Counted from the stretch's first letter, positions 17,765 to 26,287 are shown. The stretch: DNA of 64,000 bases from Castellaniella sp. S9 (GCF_027257175.1 NZ_JAPFGD010000009.1:62001-126000), one strand, 5' to 3'. The notes: a model not told the origin generated them from the letters alone. A program made the numbers and translations.

Positions 17765-18120
17765 GCCGGCGCCGCTCCATCCTGCGCGGCACGGGCGCAA
17801 ACAGCGATGACATGGATCCGCTGGGCTTTCTCATCAACCTGTTCGATGTGGCGCTGGTCTTTGCGCTGGCCCTCATGATCGCGCTGGTTTCGAACCTGAA
17901 GATGGCCGATCTGCTCACCTCCAAGGACTTCACCATGGTCAAGAATCCGGGCCAGCCCGACATGGAGATCATCACCCGCGAAGGCGGCAAGGTGTCGCGC
18001 TATGTGGCCGGTGACGCCAAGGCGGGTTCGCGCCAGGGCGAACGCGTGGGCACCGCGTACCGGCTGGAGAGCGGGGAGATCGTCTACGTGCCGGATGGCT
18101 CGCCGCCTGCGGCGCAATAG
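17761..18120 (+). CDS. DUF2149 protein (ExbD-like position)
   Basis: A 119-residue protein with one transmembrane helix (LINLFDVALVFALALMIALV, about 24-43) followed by a small extracytoplasmic domain, the topology of ExbD/TolR/MotB. The start overlaps the ExbB-like stop by four bases (GTGA), so translation is coupled. DUF2149 genes are known to travel with CobN-like and MotA/ExbB genes. The asparagine-aspartate helix (LFDVALVFAL) would place an Asp within or next to the membrane, as needed for proton coupling in ExbD; that comparison is mine. Confidence 0.72.
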   Translation: MSRRRSILRGTGANSDDMDPLGFLINLFDVALVFALALMIALVSNLKMADLLTSKDFTMVKNPGQPDMEIITREGGKVSRYVAGDAKAGSRQGERVGTAYRLESGEIVYVPDGSPPAAQ

Positions 18121-18198
18121 GGCGGTCTCTGGCGTTGCGCCAGGTTTTTGGTCCGTCGTTGTGCCCGCGATGGGCGCGCAGGCAGTAGCATACGGGCC

Positions 18199-19098
18199 AT
18201 GAACCAGCCGTCAGCCAAATCCGTTTCCAATGCATCTCCTCTGGCGGGGATCGCCTGCGTGTCCGCGGGCATCCTGTTCCTGACCTGCAGCGACGCCCTG
18301 GCCAAATGGATTGGTGATTATTACAGCCCGGTGCAGATCCTGTTCCTGCGGTCGGTGATTGCCTTGCCGGTGGTGCTGGCGCTGGTCCTCGCCCTGGGCG
18401 GGCAGCGCGCGCTGCGCACGCGTCATGTGGGCCTGCACCTGTTGCGCGGCGGGCTCAATATCATTTCGGCGTCGCTGTTCTATCTGGCCCTGCGGAGCCT
18501 GCCCTTGGCGGAGACCACCGCCATTGCGTTTTCCGCGCCCTTGTTCGTGACCGCGCTGTCCGTGCTGGTGCTGAAAGAGCGTGTGGACCGCAAGGGCTGG
18601 CTGGCGGTGGCGGCCGGATTCGCGGGCGTGCTGGTCATCGTGCGGCCTGGCGCCGACAGCTTCCAGATGGCGGCGCTGTTGCCGCTGGCGACCGCGGCGA
18701 TGTATGCCGTCATGATGCTGAGCGCCCGAGGCATCAACGCCGCCGAGAGCATGCTGACGACGATGTTTTATATCGTGGCGGGCCAACTGGTGTGCAGCGC
18801 GCTTGCCGCCCCGGTGTTCTGGACGCCGCCGGCCTGGTCGCACCTGCCGTTCTTTGTCGGTATCGCTTTGTTCAGCACGCTGGGGCTGACCTTCATTACC
18901 CAGGGATTCCGCATCGGGCCCGCGTCGGTGGTTGCGCCCTTCGATTACACGGGCCTGTTGTGGGCAACGTTGCTGGGATGGCTGGTGTGGCAGGATATCC
19001 CGGATGTGCTCGACAGCCTCGGAGCGGCATTGATCGTCGGCAGCGGCCTGTGCATTGCGTGGCGGGAAACGCGTCCCGGCAAGAGGCGACGCGCCTGA
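18199..19098 (+). CDS. EamA/DMT-superfamily transporter
   Basis: A 299-residue inner-membrane exporter with ten predicted helices in two EamA repeats (first about 12-145, second about 155-292). Typical segments are [40 protein letters not shown] and [20 protein letters not shown]. Start chosen at 18199, where the helix-1 region begins; the earlier start at 18148 adds an Arg-rich leader. Substrate unknown. It converges on the sodB stub. Confidence 0.82.
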   Translation: MNQPSAKSVSNASPLAGIACVSAGILFLTCSDALAKWIGDYYSPVQILFLRSVIALPVVLALVLALGGQRALRTRHVGLHLLRGGLNIISASLFYLALRSLPLAETTAIAFSAPLFVTALSVLVLKERVDRKGWLAVAAGFAGVLVIVRPGADSFQMAALLPLATAAMYAVMMLSARGINAAESMLTTMFYIVAGQLVCSALAAPVFWTPPAWSHLPFFVGIALFSTLGLTFITQGFRIGPASVVAPFDYTGLLWATLLGWLVWQDIPDVLDSLGAALIVGSGLCIAWRETRPGKRRRA

Positions 19099-19183
19099 GC
19101 GGCGTGTGCCGCCACGGCGGCAATCGTGGAAGACGGTTTTTCGTCGCCAGCGGGAATGTCGTGCGCTTCGGCGGGGCGGTTGC

Positions 19184-19349
19184 TCATGTGGCGGCCTGGT
19201 AGCGACGCGCCACCTCGTTCCAGTCGATCACATTGAAGAACGCGGCGATATATTCCGGGCGGCGGTTCTGGTACTTCAGATAGTAGGCGTGTTCCCACAC
19301 GTCCAGCCCCAGCACGGGCGTATTGCCGTGCATCAGCGGGCTGTTGATT
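19184..19349 (-). pseudogene. sodB: Fe-superoxide dismutase, 3' fragment
   Basis: Only the last about 54 residues are present: [20 protein letters not shown], then [20 protein letters not shown] and a normal stop. The segment DVWEHAYY carries the metal-ligand Asp and His of Fe/Mn SOD, so identity is secure. The first two thirds of the gene are absent; homology stops at about 19349 and is followed by stacked terminators and the ICE attachment site. The chromosome was broken inside sodB by an earlier insertion or deletion. Confidence 0.82.
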
Positions 19350-19384
19350 CGCGATAGCAGAATATTCAGAACGAAACCATCAAG

Positions 19385-19414
19385 CGCAAAAAAGCCCAGA
19401 CCGAAATCTGGGCT
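19385..19414 (-). terminator. rho-independent terminator
   Basis: Hairpin AGCCCAGA / TCTGGGCT (arms of 8, loop of 6) followed on the minus strand by a run of six T residues. Confidence 0.65.
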
Positions 19415-19426
19415 CCAGAATGTTGA

Positions 19427-19463
19427 TAAACCCCCTGTTTTTTGAACAGTGGGGTTTATTTTT
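19427..19463 (+). terminator. rho-independent terminator
   Basis: Stem TAAACCCC / GGGGTTTA extended by CTGTT / AACAG, then TTATTTTT on the plus strand. Confidence 0.65.
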
Positions 19464-19596
19464 CGGTCACATCTATGCGGATCGGCTGCTCGAAAGCCAA
19501 TCCATCAGCCGCGAGTGCAGCTCAAAAAATGGACTCAAAAATGGCCTTAAATCGTGTGGCTGTAGGCGGACGCCGTGGATGTCACTGGACGAAAAA

Positions 19597-19628
19597 AAGG
19601 CCGAAAAACAAAGTTTTCGGCCTTCTTT
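19597..19628 (+). terminator. terminator-like hairpin
   Basis: Perfect 11-bp stem AAGGCCGAAAA / TTTTCGGCCTT followed by CTTTC; A-rich on the other side, so it may work in both directions. It is flanked by two copies of GTGGATGTC..TGGACGAAAA, a short repeat at about 19575 and 19651. Confidence 0.55.
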
Positions 19629-19671
19629 CAATCATCTATGGACGTTGGTGGATGTCCATGGACGAAAATTC

Positions 19672-19689
19672 TGGAGCGGGAAACGAGAC
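19672..19689. repeat. ICE attachment site (tRNA-Gly 3' end)
   Basis: The 18 bases TGGAGCGGGAAACGAGAC are the complement of GTCTCGTTTCCCGCTCCA, the last 18 bases of a bacterial tRNA-Gly gene and the known core attachment sequence of ICEclc-family elements. The rest of the tRNA is not present on either side, so this is the end of the element distal to the integrase and to the intact tRNA gene. ICE-type genes begin 0.8 kb to the right. Confidence 0.88.
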
Positions 19690-20481
19690 GTGCACTAGGC
19701 GCGTAAGTCGTTGTTTCCCGAACATTTTCTTCGCCGAGGTGGCCAGCGAAGACCTAAATTGTAGCCTATTTTTTCGTCCCCGCCAACAAGACCGTCCAAA
19801 GAGTTCCGCTGGCATCCATAGACCAACACTCAGCACACCAGACTCACACTCGTCACAACGTCGTCGGCGACGGCGACGGCGACGGTCTCGAACTGGCCGA
19901 CCGTGCCCCTGCTCTCAGCTCCCGCATCCGCTACCGCGATGACGCCCAGGCCGATCCTCTCGGTGGCGGCCCAGTTCGGATGCCATCTACGAGCCGCATG
20001 CAACGCGCACTGCATCGCCCGTCTGCGCAAGTCACGCAGGACGAACGCGCGCCCTGGGCGTGGCGGGTCAGCACGCGATTCTTTGTCGGTATATCAGGAT
20101 GACAGGGCGGGTATGACAGGCGTGGATTCGCTACGTTTTCCAAGACCTTGGACAACGACCACCATCTCGTCGCGCCTTGTGAAACCGCTGGCATATAAGG
20201 CCATACCGAGACAGGTTTGCAGAAGTCGCAACTTATTACGACGCTGATAGCGTGAGCGTCACTGTCGAGCCTATGTCCCGATGCTCGACCTTCTAGCGGC
20301 CGATGAATTTTTGCACATTGGGCACATTACAGCCACCAGTAAAGCGCACTGGTGAGAAGTGCTCAAGCACCCATGACGGATCGGGCCTCGGGGCTCGTTT
20401 CCTACACAGACAACTTCCCGACCACTGGGTCGGTGTCAAAGGAGTCGGCCATGTAGTTCTTCTCCTGGAAGGAGACGGAGC
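19690..20481. other. degenerate ICE end, no intact gene
   Basis: About 790 bp between the attachment site and the first ICE gene. A remnant open frame at about 19850-20105 reads VVGDGDGDGLELADRAP and ends WAWRVSTRFFVGISG; it has coding-like composition but no start and no family I know. Otherwise I see nothing. In ICEclc this end carries the mfsR/mfsABC/tciR genes, which are not present here. Confidence 0.5.
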
Positions 20482-21237
20482 ATGCACGAGAACAAGAATG
20501 ATGTACCAACATCAAAGGTGTTCTACCGCCCGATCGAAGCGTCCATCCGCTGGGCTGGGCTGCTGCGATACGAGCAGGTGATCCTGGCCTCGGTGCTATC
20601 GCCAAGGAATCTGCCACAGTCGTTGGATTGCCCACGCTGGGGCGAACTGCGGCTATACACCGACCGCATCTACGACGGCATCCTCAATGGGGAACTGCCC
20701 TTCGGGCAGAACGGCATCACAATAAGCGATACCGCACTGATCGACTCCCCTGATTTGACGGTTCGCCACGTCGATCTGAAGCGCTGGATGCGCCAGCACT
20801 ACCCCGAGCAGCGGCCCGGCTTTCTCTTCTCCCGCAGCGAACGCATCGCCCATCCCTTCATCTCGCTGGAGACCGGCCAAGCCATGCTGATCGAACGATT
20901 GGCCCTCAAATCCGCTCTGGAGCAGTGCAAGCGCCAAATGCGCGAGCTGCAAGAACAGCACGACGCGCTACTCAAGCAGTCCACGGTCATTCCCGCCTGC
21001 GCGCAATGCCCCATCAGCGACCGGGCCGAGGCCACCTACCTCCACATTATCGGCACCATGCTGGAGCTGATGCTCGGCCAATCCCCGTCGGGCACACCGT
21101 ATTCCAGTTTCAATAGCCAGGAAGCTATCGCTACCGCGATGATCGCGCATCACGGCGAACTCATGGGCATTACCGATCGCACGCTGCAAGCCAAGTTTGC
21201 ACAAGCCCGCCGCAAGCTGCGGGCCGCCGTTTCCTGA
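20482..21237 (+). CDS. BisR-like ICE activator candidate
   Basis: A 251-residue soluble protein without a recognisable domain. It has a coiled-coil-prone middle (ALKSALEQCKRQMRELQEQH), a CAQC motif and a C-terminal part with a DNA-binding-like helix pattern (ITDRTLQAKFAQARRKLRAA). It follows a clear ribosome site (GGAAGGAGACGGAG). It lies directly upstream of alpA in the same direction, and in ICEclc that place is held by bisR, a gene for a protein of the same size class that triggers the alpA promoter. The equivalence rests on position and length from memory and should be confirmed by alignment. Confidence 0.55.
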   Translation: MHENKNDVPTSKVFYRPIEASIRWAGLLRYEQVILASVLSPRNLPQSLDCPRWGELRLYTDRIYDGILNGELPFGQNGITISDTALIDSPDLTVRHVDLKRWMRQHYPEQRPGFLFSRSERIAHPFISLETGQAMLIERLALKSALEQCKRQMRELQEQHDALLKQSTVIPACAQCPISDRAEATYLHIIGTMLELMLGQSPSGTPYSSFNSQEAIATAMIAHHGELMGITDRTLQAKFAQARRKLRAAVS

Positions 21238-21356
21238 TATTTGCAAACCCGAATCTGCGGTCACGGAAACCGCATTTACGGTGGCCTGAGACAGAAGTCG
21301 ACATTTGAATAGGTGTCACGCCAACAAACGCCACTGAGCGTTCAGGAGTGACCGCC

Positions 21357-21569
21357 ATGTCGCAAACACCTGTACTGCATCCGAACGAGCGCCGCATCCT
21401 GCGGCTGGATGAAGTCGAAGCCAAGTCTGGCTTCAAACGCGCCCACATCTACAACCTGATGAAAAAGCGCCAGTTCCCCCAGGCGCTGCGTCTGGGGGTG
21501 CGAGCAGTGGGCTGGGATTCGGTCGAGATCGACCAATGGATCGCCGAACGCCTCAACAATCGCACCTGA
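21357..21569 (+). CDS. alpA: AlpA-family transcriptional activator
   Basis: A 70-residue MerR-like winged-helix protein: RILRLDEVEAKSGFKRAHI then YNLMKKRQFPQALRLGVRAVGW with the usual SVEIDQWIAERL end. AlpA proteins activate excision and transfer functions of integrated elements; in ICEclc AlpA is the first gene of the operon that sets up transfer competence. ATG 21357 is preferred to the GTG at 21348 because AGGAG sits seven bases in front of it. It heads a colinear run of genes to ssb. Confidence 0.82.
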   Translation: MSQTPVLHPNERRILRLDEVEAKSGFKRAHIYNLMKKRQFPQALRLGVRAVGWDSVEIDQWIAERLNNRT

Positions 21570-21612
21570 GCCGCTCTCCCTCGGAATTCCCTATCCCTAG
21601 ACGGAGAGCGCC

Positions 21613-22488
21613 ATGCAGGTTGTATCCATCATCTCGACCAAGGGCGGCGTCGGCAAAACGACCACCGCAGCCAACCTCGGCGGACTTGCCGCCGACGCGG
21701 GCTTGCGCGTACTGCTGCTCGACCTGGACGTGCAGCCCACGTTGTCGTCCTATTACGAACTGGCCCACCGCGCGCCCGGTGGCATTTACGAGCTGCTGGC
21801 CTTCAACGAGCGCGATCTCGACCGGCTCGTGTCCCGCACGAGCATCGCGGGCCTGGATCTGGTGCTTTCCAACGACCACCGAGGCGAACTGAACACCTTG
21901 CTGCTGCATGCGCCGGACGGGCGCCTGCGGTTACGCCATCTGTTGCCGGTGCTGGCGCCTCTCTATGACCTGCTGCTGATCGACACCCAGGGCGCGCGCA
22001 GCGTCTTGCTGGAGATGGCCGTGCTCGCCTCCGATCTTGCGCTGTCGCCCGTGACCCCGGAAATCCTTGCGGCGCGCGAGCTGCGGCGCGGCACCATGCA
22101 GTTGCTGGAGGACATCGCGCCGTACCGGCACCTCGGCATTGAGCCGCCGCCGCTCCACCTGCTCATCAACCGCGTCCATCCAGTGTCCACGAACGCCCGG
22201 CTGATCCAGCAGGCGCTGCGCGACCTGTTCCAGGACCATGCCGGCATATGCGTGCTGGGCACCGACGTGCCGGCCATCGAAGCCTATCCGCGTGCTGCGA
22301 CCCGCGGCCTGCCGGTGCATCGCGTCGAGCATCGCCAGCCACCGGGCAGAGTTGCGCCCGCTGCGCTCGACACCATGCGCGCGCTCGCCGGCGAATTGTT
22401 CCCTCAATGGCAAAACAAATTCGCCCTCGTGTCCAGCCGTCCTCCACGTTCTATTGAAACAGGGAGGCCCCATGGCGAACGCACATGA
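21613..22488 (+). CDS. parA: ParA-like partition/regulatory ATPase
   Basis: A 291-residue deviant-Walker ATPase. The KGGVGKTTTAANLGGLAA motif, switch residue region LLLDLDVQPTLSSYYEL, and LLLIDTQGARSVL are plain. In ICEclc the homologous ParA, together with the small Shi protein, arrests cell division in transfer-competent cells besides any partition role. Its 3' end overlaps the start of shi by 17 bp, showing coupled translation. Confidence 0.88.
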   Translation: MQVVSIISTKGGVGKTTTAANLGGLAADAGLRVLLLDLDVQPTLSSYYELAHRAPGGIYELLAFNERDLDRLVSRTSIAGLDLVLSNDHRGELNTLLLHAPDGRLRLRHLLPVLAPLYDLLLIDTQGARSVLLEMAVLASDLALSPVTPEILAARELRRGTMQLLEDIAPYRHLGIEPPPLHLLINRVHPVSTNARLIQQALRDLFQDHAGICVLGTDVPAIEAYPRAATRGLPVHRVEHRQPPGRVAPAALDTMRALAGELFPQWQNKFALVSSRPPRSIETGRPHGERT

Positions 22489-22732
22489 ACTGGCCCGTGG
22501 CCACAAGCGGCTGCGCGCCCTGATCGAGTTCGCGGTGAGCGAAGGCTGGCACGTCAAACGCACCCGGGGCGGACACCTCAAATTCACCAAGACCGGCTGC
22601 GCCGCCATCTACACCAGCTCGACCGCGAGCGATTACCGGGCGGATCTCAACGCCCGTGCGCAGATCCGCCGAGCCGAGCGCGAGGCCCGCATGGCCCGGG
22701 CCGCCAACGCAGAGGGATGCGGCCATGGCTGA
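22472..22732 (+). CDS. shi: Shi-like small ICE protein
   Basis: An 86-residue basic protein between parA and parB, overlapping both (by 17 bp and 8 bp). It reads HKRLRALIEFAVSEGWHVKR then RGGHLKFTKTGCAAIYTSST, a fold reminiscent of HicA/YcfA double-stranded RNA-binding domains with the histidine in GGHLKF. In ICEclc the gene in this place is shi, required with parA for division arrest of donor cells. Identity is by position and size. A HicA-like toxin is the alternative reading. Confidence 0.68.
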   Translation: MANAHELARGHKRLRALIEFAVSEGWHVKRTRGGHLKFTKTGCAAIYTSSTASDYRADLNARAQIRRAEREARMARAANAEGCGHG

Positions 22733-24389
22733 GATGACCTCCCAGGACATGGCCGGCAAGCTGCTTGCCGCCGGGTTCGAGCGCAGCGGCCCATCGGCCA
22801 CGGCCTTGAGCGACCCCATCGCCGACACCCCGATGGTCGTGACGCTGGACCAGTTGCGGCCCTACGACCACGACCCCCGCAAAAAACGCAACTCGGCCTA
22901 CGATGAAATCAAGGCCTCCATCCGAGAGCGCGGCCTGGATGCAGCGCCCGCCATCACACGCCGTCCTGGCGAGGCGCACTACATCATTCGCAACGGTGGC
23001 AACACGCGGCTCGCGATCCTGCGTGAACTCTGGGCAGAGACGAAGGACGAACGTTTTTTCCGCATATCGTGCCTGTTCCGGCCGTGGCCTGCGCGTGGAG
23101 AGATCGTCGCGCTGACCGGGCACCTCGCCGAGAACGAACTGCGTGGCGGCTTGACGTTCATCGAGCGCGCCCTCGGCGTCGAGAAGGCGCGCGAGTTCTA
23201 TGAAGAAGAAACCAGCACCACCCTGAGCCAGTCCGAGCTAGCCCGCCGCCTGGCCGCCGACGGCTTCCCCGTGCAGCAGTCGCACATCAGCCGCATGGCC
23301 GATGCGGTGCGCTACCTGCTGCCCGCGATTCCGACCGTCCTGTATGGGGGCCTCGGCCGCCACCAGGTCGAGCGGCTGTCAGTCATGCGCAAGGCCAGCG
23401 AGCGCACGTGGGAGCACTACGCGAAGGGCCGCTCCTTGCCGTTGGACTTCGACAGCTTCTTTCTGGAGGCGCTGTCGCAGTTCGACGCCCAGGCCGACGA
23501 GTTCTCGCCGCAGCGTGTACAGGACGAGTTGATCGGTCAGATGTCCGAGCTGCTGGGCATTGACTACGATCTGCTCGCCCTGGACCTGACCGAATCCGAG
23601 AGCCGTCATCGCGCCCTGGTCAGCGACCCAACCCCGCCTTCGGCGCCGCCGGCATTGCCTGAGCCTGGGCGCATCGCACGGCCGCCGATCGAACCGGCAC
23701 CGTCCCCCGCTACACCAGCACCTCCCGCAGGCCATTCCGAGGCCGTACCTGCAAGGCGCGAAAACAATGCGGCCCCGAGCGAGGCATCCACGGCGAGCCC
23801 TGCGGCAGCGGCTGGCGATCTGCTTGCCGAGCACATCATCTCCCCGGCACCCACGACGGAGCGGCTCCAGTCCATCCAGCGCATGGTCGCCGACCAGTTG
23901 GGCGATGCGCTGCCACCCGACTTCTCGGCCAACGTATTGCAGTCGATACCCGTGCAGGCTGGTGGCCTCTATCCCATCTCGGACATCTGGCATATCGACC
24001 CTGGCCTCGACACGCCTGACCGGTTGCGCATCCACATCGCGCAGTTCGCGCGCGAGATCGCGGGCGAGGCCGACCTGGACGAGTGCGTCGAGGATCGACC
24101 TGACGGCATCGGGTTCGCGTGTCGTGCCCCGACTCAGGCTTCGTCTCCACTGGGCCGCGTCGTGCTCGGGCTGCTGGTTTCCCTGGCCGGTCAGCAGCCA
24201 GCCAGCGTCGGCTTGGACAGCAGGCAACTCGCCGCCGACCTGCCAACGGTGTTGCACGGCCATGGCCAACGTCATGACGACGGGGCGCAGCGATTGAGCG
24301 ACACCGCGCTGGTCAAGCTGTTCCGGCTGCTGCGACTGGCCCGGCGCCTGTTGGATCTGGAGCCCGGCGCTGTCGGTCCTGGGACCTGA
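22725..24389 (+). CDS. parB: ParB-domain protein (BisD-like)
   Basis: A 554-residue ParB-type nucleotide-binding/DNA-binding protein. ParB N-domain at about residues 36-130 (TLDQLRPYDHDPRKKRNSAYD, IIRNGGNTRLAIL, HLAENELRGGLTFIERALG), a helix-turn-helix at about 165-190 (LSQSELARRLAADGFPVQQSHISRM), then a long Pro/Ala-rich linker (about 305-390) and a C-terminal domain. In ICEclc the ParB-domain protein of this operon is BisD, part of the BisDC master activator. The ATG at 22725 overlaps the shi stop. Strongly supported as ParB family; the BisD role is inferred from order. Confidence 0.85.
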   Translation: MAEMTSQDMAGKLLAAGFERSGPSATALSDPIADTPMVVTLDQLRPYDHDPRKKRNSAYDEIKASIRERGLDAAPAITRRPGEAHYIIRNGGNTRLAILRELWAETKDERFFRISCLFRPWPARGEIVALTGHLAENELRGGLTFIERALGVEKAREFYEEETSTTLSQSELARRLAADGFPVQQSHISRMADAVRYLLPAIPTVLYGGLGRHQVERLSVMRKASERTWEHYAKGRSLPLDFDSFFLEALSQFDAQADEFSPQRVQDELIGQMSELLGIDYDLLALDLTESESRHRALVSDPTPPSAPPALPEPGRIARPPIEPAPSPATPAPPAGHSEAVPARRENNAAPSEASTASPAAAAGDLLAEHIISPAPTTERLQSIQRMVADQLGDALPPDFSANVLQSIPVQAGGLYPISDIWHIDPGLDTPDRLRIHIAQFAREIAGEADLDECVEDRPDGIGFACRAPTQASSPLGRVVLGLLVSLAGQQPASVGLDSRQLAADLPTVLHGHGQRHDDGAQRLSDTALVKLFRLLRLARRLLDLEPGAVGPGT

Positions 24390-24404
24390 GCGAGGGAGAC
24401 CAGC

Positions 24405-24965
24405 ATGTCCGCACCGAACCCACTCAACCAGGCCGTCATCGCGCAGGCACTCTACGACCTGCGCAACGGGCAACTGCGTCGCTGCAAGGCGATGGGATTC
24501 GGCGAGGAAGAGTTGGATGCGCTCAAGCATCCGGCGCTGATCAGCGTACTGGCCAATGCCAACGTCTCCTGGTGCTCTGTCTCCGTGAACCGGGAGGTGC
24601 TCCGGCGATTGCTCAAACAGGCGCAGGACGTGGAGAAGGAGATCGCCACCGTCGATCGCATGCTGCGCCTGGGCGCCAGCACGGAAATGGTGAGCCGTTT
24701 CTATGGGTTGACGCATCAGGAAGTCGCGCTACGGCGCGAAGTTCTCGGCCTGCCCAAACGCAAGGGGCGCCATCCGGTTCTGGACGAGGAGCAGGACACC
24801 GAGCTGTGGCGGCGCTGGAAGGCCGTGACCAACAGCAGCAATGTCGAGCTGGAGGATGAGACCTCGGTTCTTGATGCAGCAATGGACCTCGCCGAAGGCA
24901 TGGAACTGCCGCTGTCGGTGGTCTGGGCTGCGATCAAGAACTGGATCGATCAGGGATTGGGTTGA
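24405..24965 (+). CDS. DUF2857 protein (BisC-like, FlhC-related)
   Basis: A 186-residue protein of the DUF2857 family, which is distantly like the flagellar regulator FlhC: LNQAVIAQALYDLRNGQLRR near the start and a helix-turn-helix-like part MVSRFYGLTHQEVALRREVLG at about residues 100-120. It lies 15 bp after the ParB-domain gene. In ICEclc the DUF2857 protein next to the ParB-domain protein is BisC, and the pair activates the late transfer promoters. A regulator here would therefore be the final switch of transfer competence. Confidence 0.75.
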   Translation: MSAPNPLNQAVIAQALYDLRNGQLRRCKAMGFGEEELDALKHPALISVLANANVSWCSVSVNREVLRRLLKQAQDVEKEIATVDRMLRLGASTEMVSRFYGLTHQEVALRREVLGLPKRKGRHPVLDEEQDTELWRRWKAVTNSSNVELEDETSVLDAAMDLAEGMELPLSVVWAAIKNWIDQGLG

Positions 24966-24968
24966 ATC

Positions 24969-26219
24969 ATGGCCGTGGACGACGCTGCACCACGAGCACC
25001 ACGCCAAGGCCCGGTCGCCCTCGCTGATCTGTTCGACAGCGCGCTGAAAGACCTTGCACCGAAACCTCGCCCACCCGCGCCGGCTCCCGCCTTCGCATCC
25101 GCGACGTCTCCTGTGTCTGCAACCGGCGACGGTTTCCTGTTCAGTGGAAATCGGCACGAGAGCGTGCCGCGACGGCTGTTCCTCGACCGACGCCTGACGC
25201 CGCTGGAACGCAATGCCTGGCAAGTCTTCCGGATGATGCTCAACGAGGATGGCGTCACGGCGTTTCCGACGTATGAGCAACTTCGCCCGTGGCTCGCGTC
25301 AATGCCCTGCGCCGGACAGGCCTCCCACGAGACCGTGGCACGGGCGCTGACGCTGTTGCGCCTGACGCGCTGGTTGAGTCTCGTGCGCCGCAGGCGCGAC
25401 CCCAAGACCGGGCGCATCCTCGGCAACCTCTACGTCCTGCACGATGAGCCCCTGACCCCGTTCGAGGCGATGCAGCTTGACCCGGACTACCTGCAGCTCG
25501 TCAGCCAAGCCCTGGGCCATTCGGCCAGGGCCGTTCAGGTCGTGGGCTTGCACACGCTCAATGAGATCGCCGAAGACCCGCTGCTGTCTGGCCGCATGCT
25601 GCCCTCGCGGCTGCAGGTCCTTGCCGAACGCCTCGCAAGCCAAGGCATTGGGTCGCAGGAGAGTTATCCACAGGAGGACACGGTTCACGATTCCGAAGAA
25701 GGGGCTCCGAGCCTTCTTCGGAGTTCTGATCGGCCCTCTTCGGATTCCGAAGTAGGGCCGAAACACGCAGCAGACGGCGCTCTTCGGAATCCGAAGCAGG
25801 ACCGTACTGTACGTAGTAGTCGTATTAATGAAGTACGTACTACCGCGCGTGAGCGTGGGCAGGCGCGCGCGATGCCGGGAGTTCGTTTGCCTGATCGCTT
25901 TCTCGGCTTGAAAGATGAACAGCAGGCCGGCGCCATGGTGGCATTGCAGCAGGTCGATGCCCCGCTACGCCAGGCCGTGCTGGACGAATGGGCGGATCGC
26001 TGTCGTGGCAGCACCATCCGCAACCCGGCAGGCTACCTGTTCGGCATCATCCAACGTGCCATCCGTGGCGAGTTCAACGCATGGGCCAAGCAAGCTGGGT
26101 CAGCACCGCCACCTGCCCCTGCACGAGATGCACCGCCTGAGCCACCCCGCAATGTGGCTCCGCCCGAGGTAGCCCGGCAGCACATCGACCGGCTGCGCGA
26201 CCTTCTGCGCAGTAGCTGA
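24969..26219 (+). CDS. STY4528-family island replication protein
   Basis: A 416-residue protein of the STY4528 pathogenicity-island replication family. The N-terminal third is Pro/Ala-rich, then a winged-helix block (RLFLDRRLTPLERNAWQVFR, HETVARALTLLRLTRWLSLV), and a C-terminal part shared by the family (DEWADRCRGSTIRNPAGYLF then GIIQRAIRGEFNAW). It follows the DUF2857 gene by three bases. The stretch around codons 240-290 is built from short palindromes (separate entry), which distorts codon use there and suggests that the gene carries its own replication origin. Confidence 0.8.
   Translation: MAVDDAAPRAPRQGPVALADLFDSALKDLAPKPRPPAPAPAFASATSPVSATGDGFLFSGNRHESVPRRLFLDRRLTPLERNAWQVFRMMLNEDGVTAFPTYEQLRPWLASMPCAGQASHETVARALTLLRLTRWLSLVRRRRDPKTGRILGNLYVLHDEPLTPFEAMQLDPDYLQLVSQALGHSARAVQVVGLHTLNEIAEDPLLSGRMLPSRLQVLAERLASQGIGSQESYPQEDTVHDSEEGAPSLLRSSDRPSSDSEVGPKHAADGALRNPKQDRTVRSSRINEVRTTARERGQARAMPGVRLPDRFLGLKDEQQAGAMVALQQVDAPLRQAVLDEWADRCRGSTIRNPAGYLFGIIQRAIRGEFNAWAKQAGSAPPPAPARDAPPEPPRNVAPPEVARQHIDRLRDLLRSS
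25692..25839. repeat. palindrome/iteron cluster inside the STY4528 gene
   Basis: Inside the coding sequence lie an 11-bp inverted repeat (TCCGAAGAAGG at 25692 / CCTTCTTCGGA at 25712), two 15-bp palindromes (CTTCGGATTCCGAAG at 25738 and CTTCGGAATCCGAAG at 25782, the first extended by GGCCCT/AGGGCC), and two copies of GTACGTA (25809, 25833) around a short AT-rich core (CGTATTAATGAAG). This is the layout of an iteron-type origin. Confidence 0.6.
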
Positions 26220-26267
26220 GCGCGACGAGCGACAAGGGCGTGAAGCAGACGCCCATGGCCGTCAGTA

Positions 26268-26287
26268 GAGCTATCCCCTGGGGATAG
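26268..26287. repeat. interspersed palindrome, copy 1
   Basis: CTATCCCC-T-GGGGATAG preceded by GAG; one of three near-identical palindromes in the replication module, lying in the 330-bp space after the STY4528 gene. Confidence 0.75.
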
